The notes under the pieces were generated by a model, which ran no database searches, was not told the origin of the DNA, and was given only the letters and a program-made list of their open reading frames with translations. From Acidimicrobiaceae bacterium (lineage in GTDB: Bacteria > Actinomycetota > Acidimicrobiia > Acidimicrobiales > RAAP-2), in contig PKZI01000216.1 in assembly GCA_003133005.1 (NCBI GenBank), positions 1 to 10,241 on the forward strand: a DNA stretch of 10,241 bases. The letters run 5' to 3'. This document shows, piece by piece, positions 1 to 6,710 of this stretch. Both the position numbers and the translations under genes were made by a program. The first letter of the stretch is position 1. Each line of letters starts with the position of its first letter.

Positions 1-656
1 GTCATACGCCCCTCCATTGAGAGATTGGTGATTGCTTCACCGCGATACTCAATGACGTGTCCTGCGCCACCGCCCGTGCCAAGGCGTCCCACGATGGCGA
101 GGACAATGTCCTTTGCCGTGACGCCCGACGGCGCTTTGCCCGAGACGGTGACCGCCATGGTCTTGGCCTTTTGTTGGGGGAGCGTTTGGGTGGCCAAAAC
201 GTGTTCGACTTCGCTCGTGCCAATGCCAAAGGCGAGCGCCCCAAAGGCACCGTGCGTCGAGGTGTGCGAATCACCACAGACAATTGTCATACCGGGTTGG
301 GTGACACCGAGTTCGGGTCCAATGATGTGCACGATGCCCTGATTCTCGTGACCGCGAGGAAAGACGGTGATACCGAACTCGGCGCAATTTTCCTCGAGTG
401 CTTCGAGTTGACGTTTAGAGATGGGGTCGTTAACGGGTGTCGAAATCGGATCCGTCGGAACGTTATGGTCAGCTGTCGCGAGAGTTAGTTCGGGTCGACG
501 AACTCGTCGACCATTTAGCCGAAGCCCGTCAAACGCTTGTGGACTCGTCACTTCGTGCACGAGATGAAGGTCGATGTAGAGAAGCGTGGGCTCTCCCTCG
601 GGCGAAGCAACCACGTGGTGATTCCAGATTTTTTCGAAGAGCGTGCGTCCGGCCAT
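1..656 (-). CDS. leuC: 3-isopropylmalate dehydratase large subunit (LeuC), N-terminal 218 residues, cut by the window edge
   Basis: With LeuD, LeuC isomerises 2-isopropylmalate to 3-isopropylmalate in the cytoplasm (second step of leucine synthesis), using a [4Fe-4S] cluster. The minus-strand frame from ATG 656 is open to the edge. It carries strong family motifs: [20 protein letters not shown] near residues 25-45, ADHNVPT near 62-68, [13 protein letters not shown] from Cys127, [16 protein letters not shown] just after it, and [14 protein letters not shown] near 175-188. The family is usually about 465 residues, so slightly under half is present; the cluster-binding cysteines of the C-terminal half lie outside the window. 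The start abuts the greA stop (TAA then ATG with no gap) and has no clear Shine-Dalgarno sequence, so it is probably translated by coupling to greA. leuD would be expected beyond the edge. The identity is very secure. Confidence 0.97.
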   Translation of the reverse strand, partial: MAGRTLFEKIWNHHVVASPEGEPTLLYIDLHLVHEVTSPQAFDGLRLNGRRVRRPELTLATADHNVPTDPISTPVNDPISKRQLEALEENCAEFGITVFPRGHENQGIVHIIGPELGVTQPGMTIVCGDSHTSTHGAFGALAFGIGTSEVEHVLATQTLPQQKAKTMAVTVSGKAPSGVTAKDIVLAIVGRLGTGGGAGHVIEYRGEAITNLSMEGRM

Positions 657-1133
657 TTAGCGTAGACCCACAATTTTCACGCGAAGTAGTCCCGACGGGG
701 CCTCGTACTCGACCATTTCGCCCACGCGTTGGCTGAGTAGCGCCGCTCCCAAAGGAGACGTTGGTGAGGCGACGAGGACGCCGTCGGGTTTCTCCTCAAT
801 CGAGCCAATGAAGAACTCTTGAAAATCGTCGTCGCTGTCGCCCTCGTAGACGACTTTTGCGATCGACGCGTACTGCACCGTATCGGCATTGCTGTCACGT
901 TCGACGATTTCGTGATTTCGTATCACGGTGTCGATTTGACGTATGCGCGACTCCATCTTCCCTTGGGCGTCCTTTGCGGCGTGGTAATCGCCGTTCTCGC
1001 TGAGGTCGCCGAGGAGTCGTGCCGATTCAATGACGCGAGCGATCTCGGTTCGACCAACCGTCGTCAATTCGTCATATTCCGCTTGGAGCTTGTCCAGCGT
1101 TTCTTGGGTTATGCGGTGAATTTCGGCCGCCAT
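657..1133 (-). CDS. greA: Transcription elongation factor GreA
   Basis: GreA enters the RNA polymerase secondary channel and stimulates cleavage of backtracked RNA. The 158 residues match the family length. The N-terminal antiparallel coiled coil (about residues 8-78) carries the acidic tip GDLSENGDYHAAKDAQG. Asp43 and Glu46 line up with the two catalytic-tip acids of E. coli GreA. The C-terminal FKBP-like domain ends with SPLGAALLSQRVGEMVEYEAPSG, matching the usual SPIGxALLGKRVGD pattern. The ATG at 1133 has the Shine-Dalgarno GAGGAA at 1144-1139 with a 5-base spacer, and a TAGAAT -10 candidate lies at 1169-1164. Its stop (659-657) touches the leuC start, so the two are probably one transcript. 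Pairing greA with a leucine gene is unusual compared with common operon layouts, but both genes look intact. Confidence 0.97.
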   Translation of the reverse strand: MAAEIHRITQETLDKLQAEYDELTTVGRTEIARVIESARLLGDLSENGDYHAAKDAQGKMESRIRQIDTVIRNHEIVERDSNADTVQYASIAKVVYEGDSDDDFQEFFIGSIEEKPDGVLVASPTSPLGAALLSQRVGEMVEYEAPSGLLRVKIVGLR

Positions 1134-1163
1134 GATCGTTCCTCGACTCGCAGAGAGGTACTA

Positions 1164-1169
1164 ATTCTA
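1164..1169 (-). promoter_or_regulatory. Candidate -10 box of the greA-leuC transcript
   Basis: TAGAAT is read on the minus strand about 30 bases upstream of the greA ATG. It matches the actinobacterial TANNNT pattern and leaves room for a short leader containing the GAGGAA ribosome binding site. I see no convincing -35 at the usual distance (TTGCGC sits only 13 bases upstream). Confidence 0.4.
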
Positions 1170-1200
1170 CCGATAGGTCGAAGCGCAAGGTACCGGCGGT

Positions 1201-1230
1201 TTGCCATTGTGGTGCACCAGCGAGCAAAAT
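1201..1230 (+). promoter_or_regulatory. Candidate leuB-ilvE promoter with an embedded palindrome
   Basis: TTGCCA (1201-1206) and CAAAAT (1225-1230) are 18 bases apart, upstream of the leuB ribosome binding site. Between them lies the perfect 10-bp palindrome TGGTGCACCA (1210-1219), where a repressor could block polymerase. No leader peptide with leucine codons is visible, so classical attenuation is not supported. The whole greA/leuB divergent gap is 124 bp. The assignment is by pattern only. Confidence 0.35.
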
Positions 1231-1257
1231 AGACCCAAACTAAGGAGACGACGAGCA

Positions 1258-2277
1258 ATGAACCAGCGCACGTATCGCGTGGCCGTGCTCGGCGGCGACG
1301 GCATTGGTCCCGAAGTGACGGCCGCCGCGCTCGAGGTCGTCAGCGCCGCTGGCGTTGCCATTGATTCCACGCCCTACGAGCTCGGCGCGGCGCGGTATCT
1401 CCGCGACGGTTTCGTGCTCGACGATGCGACGCTCGAGGAATTACGTGGCTATGACGCCATCTTGCTCGGTGCGGTGGGGCCCGCGATAGGTGACACGCGG
1501 ATCCCGAGTGGCGTCCTCGAGCGCGGTCTCCTGCTTCGCCTTCGATTCGGTCTCGACCTTTATATCAACTACCGGCCTTTTCGTGGCGTGTCGGGTTCGC
1601 TCGCCGACGGGCGTGAGTTCGCGATCGTCCGTGAGAACACTGAAGGACCCTACGCAGGTGAGGGCGGCGTACTTCGCTACGGCACCGCACACGAAATTGC
1701 CACCCAAGGATCGGTCAACACTCGTTTTGGAGTTGAGCGATGCGTGCGCTACGCCTTTGAGCGGGCGTCGACACTGGCGAACCCCAAACTCACACTGGTG
1801 CACAAAACAAACGTGTTGACGTTCGCGGGAGATCTCTGGAGTCGGGTCGTGCGCGAGGTTAAAGAGGAATTCAGTGGCGTCGAGGTCGACTACAACCACG
1901 TCGACGCGGCGTGCATCTATCTCGTCGAGGACCCCGGTCGCTACGGCATCATCGTCACGGACAATCTTTTCGGTGACATTCTCTCGGACCTCGCGGGAGC
2001 GGTGACTGGAGGCATTGGCTACGCCGCCAGCGCCAATCTCAATCCGGCGCGCACGGGTGCCTCGCTTTTTGAGCCGGTGCATGGTGCCGCGCACGATATC
2101 GCGGGCACCGGGCGCGCTAATCCGCTCGCGGCGGTATCGTCCGCTGCGCTGATGCTCGAACATTTGGGCGAGAGCGAAGCCGCTGCGCGAGTGACCCGCG
2201 CCGTGCAAGACTTCAAGGGTGACGTTGCTGGCCTAGGCACCGTCGGCGTCACCACACAATTAATGGAGAGTTTGTAA
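1258..2277 (+). CDS. leuB: 3-isopropylmalate dehydrogenase (LeuB), actinobacterial type
   Basis: LeuB oxidises and decarboxylates 3-isopropylmalate with NAD+ to give 2-ketoisocaproate (third step of leucine synthesis). From ATG 1258 it is 339 residues, a normal size for the actinobacterial form. Visible landmarks are GDGIGPEV at residues 13-20, the substrate arginines in LLLRLRF (94, 96) and IVRENTEG (125), the catalytic Lys183 in LVHKTNVL, Asp216 in HVDA, metal-binding Asp240 and Asp244 in [12 protein letters not shown], and [13 protein letters not shown] at 271-283. ATG 1258 is preferred over an in-frame ATG at 1201 because it has AAGGAG at 1242-1247 and begins at the conserved dinucleotide-binding strand; the 19 extra residues upstream look non-homologous. 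The TAA overlaps the ilvE ATG by one base, implying translational coupling. Confidence 0.96.
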   Translation: MNQRTYRVAVLGGDGIGPEVTAAALEVVSAAGVAIDSTPYELGAARYLRDGFVLDDATLEELRGYDAILLGAVGPAIGDTRIPSGVLERGLLLRLRFGLDLYINYRPFRGVSGSLADGREFAIVRENTEGPYAGEGGVLRYGTAHEIATQGSVNTRFGVERCVRYAFERASTLANPKLTLVHKTNVLTFAGDLWSRVVREVKEEFSGVEVDYNHVDAACIYLVEDPGRYGIIVTDNLFGDILSDLAGAVTGGIGYAASANLNPARTGASLFEPVHGAAHDIAGTGRANPLAAVSSAALMLEHLGESEAAARVTRAVQDFKGDVAGLGTVGVTTQLMESL

Positions 2278-3203
2278 TGGCAATCACCCCAACGAAGAAG
2301 ATATGGATGGACGGAGAGTTCGTCGATTGGGATAAGGCAACGGTCCACGTACTCACGCACACCCTTCACTACGGTACCGGCGCCTTTGAGGGAATTCGCG
2401 CGTACAAGACGGACAAGGGTCTTGCGATATTTCGACTCGAAGAACACACGAAGCGACTTCTCAATAGTTGCAAAATCTTGGGGATGGAGGTCAAGTACTC
2501 GCTCGAGGACTTGGTCGAGGCGACGAAAGAGACGGTGCGCATCAACGACGTGCCCGACGGTTGTTATATTCGTCCCCTCGTGTACCTCGGTTACGGCGAG
2601 ATGGGCGTCAACCCGCAGCCTTCACCGGTGAACATCGCGATCGCGGTGTGGCCGTGGGGCGCGTATTTGGGCGACCACGGTGCCGCCAATGGCGTACGGA
2701 TGAAAATCTCGTCGTGGTCGCGCCATTCGCCCAACGCCATGCCCACTGCGTCAAAGACGGTGGGTGGTTACGTCAATTCCGGACTCGCGAAGGTTGAAGC
2801 GATCAACGCCGGTTACGACGAGGCGATCATGCTGGGCGTGGACGGTCGCGTCTCTGAATGCACGGGCGAGAATCTCTTCATCGTGCGCGACGGTTACCTG
2901 GTGAGCCCACCGCCGTCTGAGGCGGGTGCCCTGCGTGGCGTCACGTTGTCGAGTATTCACCGGATCGCCAACGACCTCGGGTACGAGGTCCATTTCGAAT
3001 CAATGCGTCGCGACGACCTCTACCTCGCCGAGGAGGCGTTTCTCACGGGCACGGCCGCCGAGGTTGTCCCCATCGCCTCAGTCGATGACCGGATCGTGGG
3101 GGATGGTTCGCCGGGTCCCATCACGCTTCGTGTCCAAGGTATCTACAACCAGGCGGTGCGCGGCCAGCTTCCCCAGTACGAGAGCTGGCTGACTCGGGTC
3201 TAA
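2277..3203 (+). CDS. ilvE: Branched-chain amino acid aminotransferase (IlvE)
   Basis: This PLP enzyme of fold class IV catalyses the final, reversible transamination giving leucine, isoleucine and valine from their 2-oxo acids. It is 308 residues, the usual bacterial length. The N-terminal domain has IWMDGEFVDWDKA and LHYGTGAFEGIRAY (residues 30-43). The PLP lysine is Lys160 in NAMPTASKTVGGY. Glu194 lies in RVSECTGENLF and binds the cofactor, and LTGTAAEVVPI (256-266) forms the phosphate/substrate loop. The start is decided by the overlap TAATG with leuB and by GGAG at 2265-2268 with an 8-base spacer. It completes the leucine pathway encoded around it. D-amino-acid transaminase and aminodeoxychorismate lyase share the fold, but the motif set and context favour IlvE. 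Confidence 0.95.
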   Translation: MAITPTKKIWMDGEFVDWDKATVHVLTHTLHYGTGAFEGIRAYKTDKGLAIFRLEEHTKRLLNSCKILGMEVKYSLEDLVEATKETVRINDVPDGCYIRPLVYLGYGEMGVNPQPSPVNIAIAVWPWGAYLGDHGAANGVRMKISSWSRHSPNAMPTASKTVGGYVNSGLAKVEAINAGYDEAIMLGVDGRVSECTGENLFIVRDGYLVSPPPSEAGALRGVTLSSIHRIANDLGYEVHFESMRRDDLYLAEEAFLTGTAAEVVPIASVDDRIVGDGSPGPITLRVQGIYNQAVRGQLPQYESWLTRV

Positions 3204-3217
3204 AGCGACGAGCGCAC

Positions 3218-3223
3218 TAGTCT
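3218..3223 (+). promoter_or_regulatory. Candidate -10 box for a leaderless GTG start
   Basis: TAGTCT ends 6 bases before the GTG at 3230, and no Shine-Dalgarno sequence precedes that GTG. This is the arrangement of leaderless actinobacterial transcripts. If real, it adds a promoter inside the leuB-ilvE run, just after the ilvE stop. Confidence 0.4.
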
Positions 3224-3229
3224 CATTCC

Positions 3230-3691
3230 GTGACCCAACCGACGTTCGCCCCGGTGCCTTTGGCGGGCGAGGTGCGTCCCACGATGTCCACCGCCACCCC
3301 CGAGTTGGCGCGAGCGCCCAAGCCTGGACTGCAGCGATCGGCACGTCCCCCGAGCGGAACTGGCTACGGCACGCCGGCCCCGGGCGAGGGCTACGCATTG
3401 ACGATTGCGCATCACGTGCTGTCGACGTATTCGTTCGAGGTCGAACACGACCGTGACGACGTCGAATTGGGTATCGGGCTCGTCGCCGCGAAACGCGCGA
3501 GTCTGGTGGGTCGCCAGCCAATTCCTGGTGACGTGCACGTGGCGCTCGAAGTCGTGGGCATTACGACCATGACGGTAACGAGCGTCCAGAGCACGCCGTT
3601 TCGCGGAATCGCACACAGCTACGCGGCACAACGCCGCTTCGTTGACGCGATAACAACCGACCAGCTCATCCCTGGCCACATAGTTCATTAG
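3230..3691 (+). CDS. Small protein of unknown function between ilvE and an acyl-CoA dehydrogenase
   Basis: I do not recognise a family. From GTG 3230 the protein is 153 residues with no signal peptide or membrane segment. Residues 1-40 are proline/alanine-rich and probably disordered. The rest looks folded: SGTGYGTPAPGEGYALTIAH (42-61), YSFEVEHDRDDVELGIGLVAAKRASLVGR (about 67-95), a valine-rich stretch, and a C-terminal RGIAHSYAAQRRFVDAI helix. Codon use resembles the neighbours and the frame is clean, so it is very likely a real gene. The start is uncertain. GTG 3230 has a leaderless-type -10 box at 3218-3223 but no ribosome site. ATG 3284 (135 residues) has GAGGTG about 9 bases upstream and would drop most of the disordered part. 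It follows ilvE by 26 bp and precedes the dehydrogenase by 23 bp, so co-expression with both is likely. Function cannot be inferred. Confidence 0.8.
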   Translation: MTQPTFAPVPLAGEVRPTMSTATPELARAPKPGLQRSARPPSGTGYGTPAPGEGYALTIAHHVLSTYSFEVEHDRDDVELGIGLVAAKRASLVGRQPIPGDVHVALEVVGITTMTVTSVQSTPFRGIAHSYAAQRRFVDAITTDQLIPGHIVH

Positions 3692-3714
3692 TCCCCACTA
3701 TTGAAAGAAGCCGT

Positions 3715-4857
3715 ATGAGTTTCGATCTGACGAGTGAGCAGCGCGCGTTTCGCGAAGTGCTGCGAAGTTTCGTCGACGAACGGATTTCACCTCACGCGTC
3801 GTACTACGACCGCGAGCAGATCTTCCCTCAAAAGAGTTTCGACGCATGCGTGGAAATGGAGCTTCCCGCGCTGGCGCTGCCCGAGGCGTACGGCGGTGCG
3901 GGTGCCGACATGGTTACTCAGGCAATAATGGCCGAAGAACTTGCGAGGGGCTGTGCGTCAACGTCGGTGACGATGCTGTTTTCTAAATTGGGCATGCTCC
4001 CCGTGATGAACTTCGGTTCGGAATCGCTCAAGAAGGAGTACCTTCCACGCATCGCGTCAGGCGAGATTCAGGCGAGTTATTGCCTCTCGGAAGCCGACGC
4101 CGGATCGGACGTCGCGTCAATGCGCTGTCGAGCGCTTCGCGACGGCGACGACTACGTCCTTAATGGATCCAAGTATTGGATCACGAACGCGGGGATCTCG
4201 GACACCTACACCGTGTTCGCGAGCACCAACCCCGAGGCGCGCAGCCACGGAATCTCTTGTTTCCTGGTCGAAAAGGCAATGGGCGTCGAATTTCCCAAGC
4301 ATGAAGACAAGCTTGGACTTCGTGCGTCGCCCACGGGCGAAGTCGTCTTTCATGACGTGCGCGTGCCCGCCACCCACCGGATTGGTGCCGAGGGCGAGGG
4401 GTTCAAGATTGCCATGCACACCCTTGATCGCTCACGACCCACTATTGGTGCTCAAGCGGTCGGCATCGCTCAAGCGTCCATTGACTATGCGGGAAGTTAC
4501 ATGAAAGAGCGCAAGGCGTTCGGGGCGCCCATTGCGCAACTGCAGGGGTTGCGTTTCATGCTCGCGGACATGGCCATTCGCACCGAGGCTGCTCGCGCCC
4601 TGGTCTATCGTGCGTGCGCGACCATCGACGAGGGTGACCCGGAGGGTCAGTTGACTTATTTGGGTGCCGCAGCGAAATCCTTCGCGTCCGACACTGCCAT
4701 GAGCGTGGCGACCGACGCGGTGCAGTTACTCGGGGGGTACGGATTTACCAAGGACTTTCCCGTCGAGCGATTCATGCGCGACGCGAAGATCACCCAGATT
4801 TACGAGGGGACGAATCAAGTGCAGCGCGTTGTTATCTCCAAATACCTCTTGAAATAG
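3715..4857 (+). CDS. Acyl-CoA dehydrogenase, short/branched-chain type
   Basis: This FAD flavoenzyme would form the alpha,beta double bond of an acyl-CoA and pass electrons to electron transfer flavoprotein. It is 380 residues, the normal length. It shows the N-terminal helical domain, the FAD/substrate signature YCLSEADAGSD (122-132), YWITNAG (154-160) and the helix with YMKERKAFGAPIAQLQGLRF (262-281). The C-terminal signature QLLGGYGFTKDFPVERFMRDAKITQIYEGTNQ has Glu364 at the catalytic-base position used by short- and medium-chain enzymes; isovaleryl-CoA dehydrogenases place the base elsewhere. The ATG has GAAAGAAG just upstream. Lying behind ilvE, it could act on branched acyl-CoAs derived from 2-oxo acids (inference), but butyryl-CoA-type activity is equally possible. 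The family is certain; the substrate is not. Confidence 0.95.
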   Translation: MSFDLTSEQRAFREVLRSFVDERISPHASYYDREQIFPQKSFDACVEMELPALALPEAYGGAGADMVTQAIMAEELARGCASTSVTMLFSKLGMLPVMNFGSESLKKEYLPRIASGEIQASYCLSEADAGSDVASMRCRALRDGDDYVLNGSKYWITNAGISDTYTVFASTNPEARSHGISCFLVEKAMGVEFPKHEDKLGLRASPTGEVVFHDVRVPATHRIGAEGEGFKIAMHTLDRSRPTIGAQAVGIAQASIDYAGSYMKERKAFGAPIAQLQGLRFMLADMAIRTEAARALVYRACATIDEGDPEGQLTYLGAAAKSFASDTAMSVATDAVQLLGGYGFTKDFPVERFMRDAKITQIYEGTNQVQRVVISKYLLK

Positions 4858-4869
4858 GAATCAAATTCA

Positions 4870-5877
4870 ATGATCACGACAAATCCGAGCGACGTAATGC
4901 GACGAGCGCTCCTAAAGATCGATGACGCGCTCGTTTTTCATGCGCTGGATCAACTCAATCTCAAGTCGAGCGCCAAGATCAGTGCCGTGGTCGGCGTTCC
5001 ACTGCGGGGACTGCAACAAAAGCGCGACGTGACCACGTTCGCGACCGGTGCACCTATCGTCGCCGTGCGCGCAATGCTGGAGTTGCTCGCTCTTGATCCA
5101 CTCGAGAAAATCATCGAAGCACTGGGTGAGCACGCGGAGAATCCCACGTTTGAACAGTTGAGCGAGGCGATCGACGCCGTGCAAGACCATGGCGTAAGTA
5201 CTGATGAAGTGGTGGCTGTTCTCGCGTTCGCGGTGGGCGAAAAATTCCCAGCCGCGAATCAGTGCCGTCGCCTTCTGGAGGAACGAACGGAACTCGAACT
5301 ACCTGCCTTGCCTGAGGTGGTCGCAGCGCCCACGCTCCTCGCGCCAAAAAAGGCGGACGACGAGTTGCGCGAACAGCGACGCAAGCGTCGTGAAGAGGAG
5401 AAGCTGAAGAAGAAGGCCCAACTGGCTTCGCGATCACTTCGACCCAGCAAGTCAACCAAAACTCAGAAGGCGCCGCGCACGACGCAAGCGGCGAGTCCAG
5501 CGCTCGAGGTGCCGGAGATTCTGCGTCGACGTTTCATCTTCACCCCGAGTGAACTCGAGACATTCGATCCGAACCACCCACTCGTTGGATCGGTCGTGCT
5601 CGCCGAGGTTCCCTTCGATGCGGTCGATCCAATGATCCCTGAACAGAGGTCCAAAGTCAGACCGGTAGTAGTGGTCGCCGCGTCCGACGGTGCAATCTTG
5701 GCGCTCGGTATTTATTCGAATCAGTCACCATCGCGTGGTCTCTTTAAGGCGTGGCGACGACTAGGACTGGCGCACGTGTCGTACGTTTCGTCCGAACGTG
5801 TTGCACTCGTCACCCCGACCCAGTCGTTAGAAAGAATCGGTCGTCTCAGTGACGAAGAGTGGAACTCGCTGTTCTAG
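4870..5877 (+). CDS. Fusion protein: helical N-terminal domain, charged linker, MazF/PemK-like C-terminal domain
   Basis: The 335-residue protein has three parts. Residues 1-140 are predominantly helical, with no family I recognise (for example ALVFHALDQLNL and KIIEALGEHAEN). Residues 160-205 are a highly charged, lysine/arginine/glutamate-rich linker containing REQRRKRREEEKLKKK, probably coiled coil or nucleic-acid-binding. Residues 238-335 resemble the MazF/PemK toxin fold: GSVVLAEVPF, then SKVRPVVVVA (Arg264 at the position of the conserved arginine after the first strands), then ALGIYSNQS (Ser283 where MazF proteins usually have Thr), then HVSYVSSERVALV and the typical C-terminal IGRLSDEEW. 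There is no small antitoxin gene beside it. The ATG is 12 bp after the dehydrogenase stop, and AGGAA (4856-4860) overlapping that stop serves as ribosome site. RNase activity is not demonstrated; the domain may have a non-toxic role. It ends convergently 33 bp from the next gene. Confidence 0.85.
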   Translation: MITTNPSDVMRRALLKIDDALVFHALDQLNLKSSAKISAVVGVPLRGLQQKRDVTTFATGAPIVAVRAMLELLALDPLEKIIEALGEHAENPTFEQLSEAIDAVQDHGVSTDEVVAVLAFAVGEKFPAANQCRRLLEERTELELPALPEVVAAPTLLAPKKADDELREQRRKRREEEKLKKKAQLASRSLRPSKSTKTQKAPRTTQAASPALEVPEILRRRFIFTPSELETFDPNHPLVGSVVLAEVPFDAVDPMIPEQRSKVRPVVVVAASDGAILALGIYSNQSPSRGLFKAWRRLGLAHVSYVSSERVALVTPTQSLERIGRLSDEEWNSLF

Positions 5878-5910
5878 TCGCCAGTGACGTCATAGCGATG
5901 CAAGAAGAAA

Positions 5911-6708
5911 TTACGTGGTGGTACTGGGTTCGAGGTTCTGGTCCTTGAGGTTGGCTCGTTGGACACACCACTGGTGGACGAAGAGTACGAGACCTGAAAA
6001 CGCCAGTACCAATCCCGCCACTTGCACTCCCACTGATCCGCTGTGCGACTGCTCACCGAGCAACCAGTGTTCGTCGTAAGCGCGAACGAGACCCCATATG
6101 ACCATGCCAATCGCGCTGAGTGCTCCCACAAAAATTGCTTTCCAGCGTCGTTCTATGAGAACGAGAAGACCCCACAAAAGTCCGTCCTCGCCACCTTGGA
6201 TCAGCGGTACCGGCACGCGTTTACCACTCTGACCCGCGTAGTGGATGCCAAACCACTGGTGCGTGAGGTGACCTCCGCCGTTGACCATGAACTGGGGACC
6301 CAGCACCCGTCCGAGCGCCCAGCCGGCGACGAGCGCGGGGATCAGGGCGTCAGTGAAGTGAGCGAGTGAACTTCCTGGCCACCAGCGACGTTGCAGGATC
6401 ACCGCCACCGGTAGTGCGAGGGCGATTCCCCCAAAGCTCGCAAGACCGCCCTGCCAGACGGCAATCCAACGTCCCGGATGTCCCGAGTAGTACGACCAGT
6501 TGGTCGCGATGTTGGCGAGACGCGCTCCGACGAGGCCACTGACGACGAGTGCGACGGCGTAATGAAAAAACGGCTCAAGGTTAAAACCCGCTCGGGCGAG
6601 TCGGTGTCGCGAGTACAGATAACACACGTAGGCGGCAATGGCTAATCCGAAGCCGTAGGTGTGAAAGATGAGCGGACCAACGTGAAACGAGGTGGGTACG
6701 CCCGACAC
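5911..6708 (-). CDS. Lgt-like membrane protein (prolipoprotein diacylglyceryl transferase family), catalytic residues largely lost
   Basis: Lgt transfers diacylglycerol from phosphatidylglycerol to the lipobox cysteine of prolipoproteins. This 265-residue protein has the Lgt layout: a membrane start with FHTYGFGLAI, WQGGLASFGG, GWALGRVLG, and about seven hydrophobic segments (roughly 11-33, 47-69, 87-105, 118-138, 174-187, 192-209, 225-245). Against E. coli Lgt the Tyr of YG (here Tyr18) and the Arg of GR (Arg134) remain. The His of the FHGG motif is Phe92, the Asn of GRLGN and the Glu of INGE are replaced (GPQFMVNGGG), the PSQLYE motif reads PVPLIQ, and the late Arg and Glu of the RxxxE motif align with Met202 and Gly206. 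It is therefore probably not a working transferase of the known type. The GTG start lies 2 bp after the NlpC/P60 stop without a clear ribosome site, so it is coupled to it. Confidence 0.82.
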   Translation of the reverse strand: MSGVPTSFHVGPLIFHTYGFGLAIAAYVCYLYSRHRLARAGFNLEPFFHYAVALVVSGLVGARLANIATNWSYYSGHPGRWIAVWQGGLASFGGIALALPVAVILQRRWWPGSSLAHFTDALIPALVAGWALGRVLGPQFMVNGGGHLTHQWFGIHYAGQSGKRVPVPLIQGGEDGLLWGLLVLIERRWKAIFVGALSAIGMVIWGLVRAYDEHWLLGEQSHSGSVGVQVAGLVLAFSGLVLFVHQWCVQRANLKDQNLEPSTTT

Positions 6709-6710
6709 GC

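Noticed and set aside
57..488. A 143-codon plus-strand open frame at the left edge
   Set aside because: It is opposite leuC, whose minus-strand frame is continuous and matches the family throughout.
1201..1257. N-terminal extension of LeuB from an ATG at 1201
   Set aside because: The ribosome site AAGGAG precedes ATG 1258, and homology starts at the following residues.
1441..2208. A 255-codon open frame antisense to leuB
   Set aside because: It lies wholly opposite a well-conserved gene. Its protein is rich in Arg/His/Val with no recognisable motif, as expected for the complement of GC-biased codons.
4870..5877. Classical type II toxin-antitoxin module
   Set aside because: No small antitoxin frame is adjacent, and the MazF-like part is embedded in a much longer protein, so a standard module is not supported.
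5878..5910. Possible terminator between the convergent MazF-like and Lgt-like genes
   Set aside because: Only the 8-bp palindrome TGACGTCA (5885-5892) is present; there is no stem long enough for a hairpin and no T-run.
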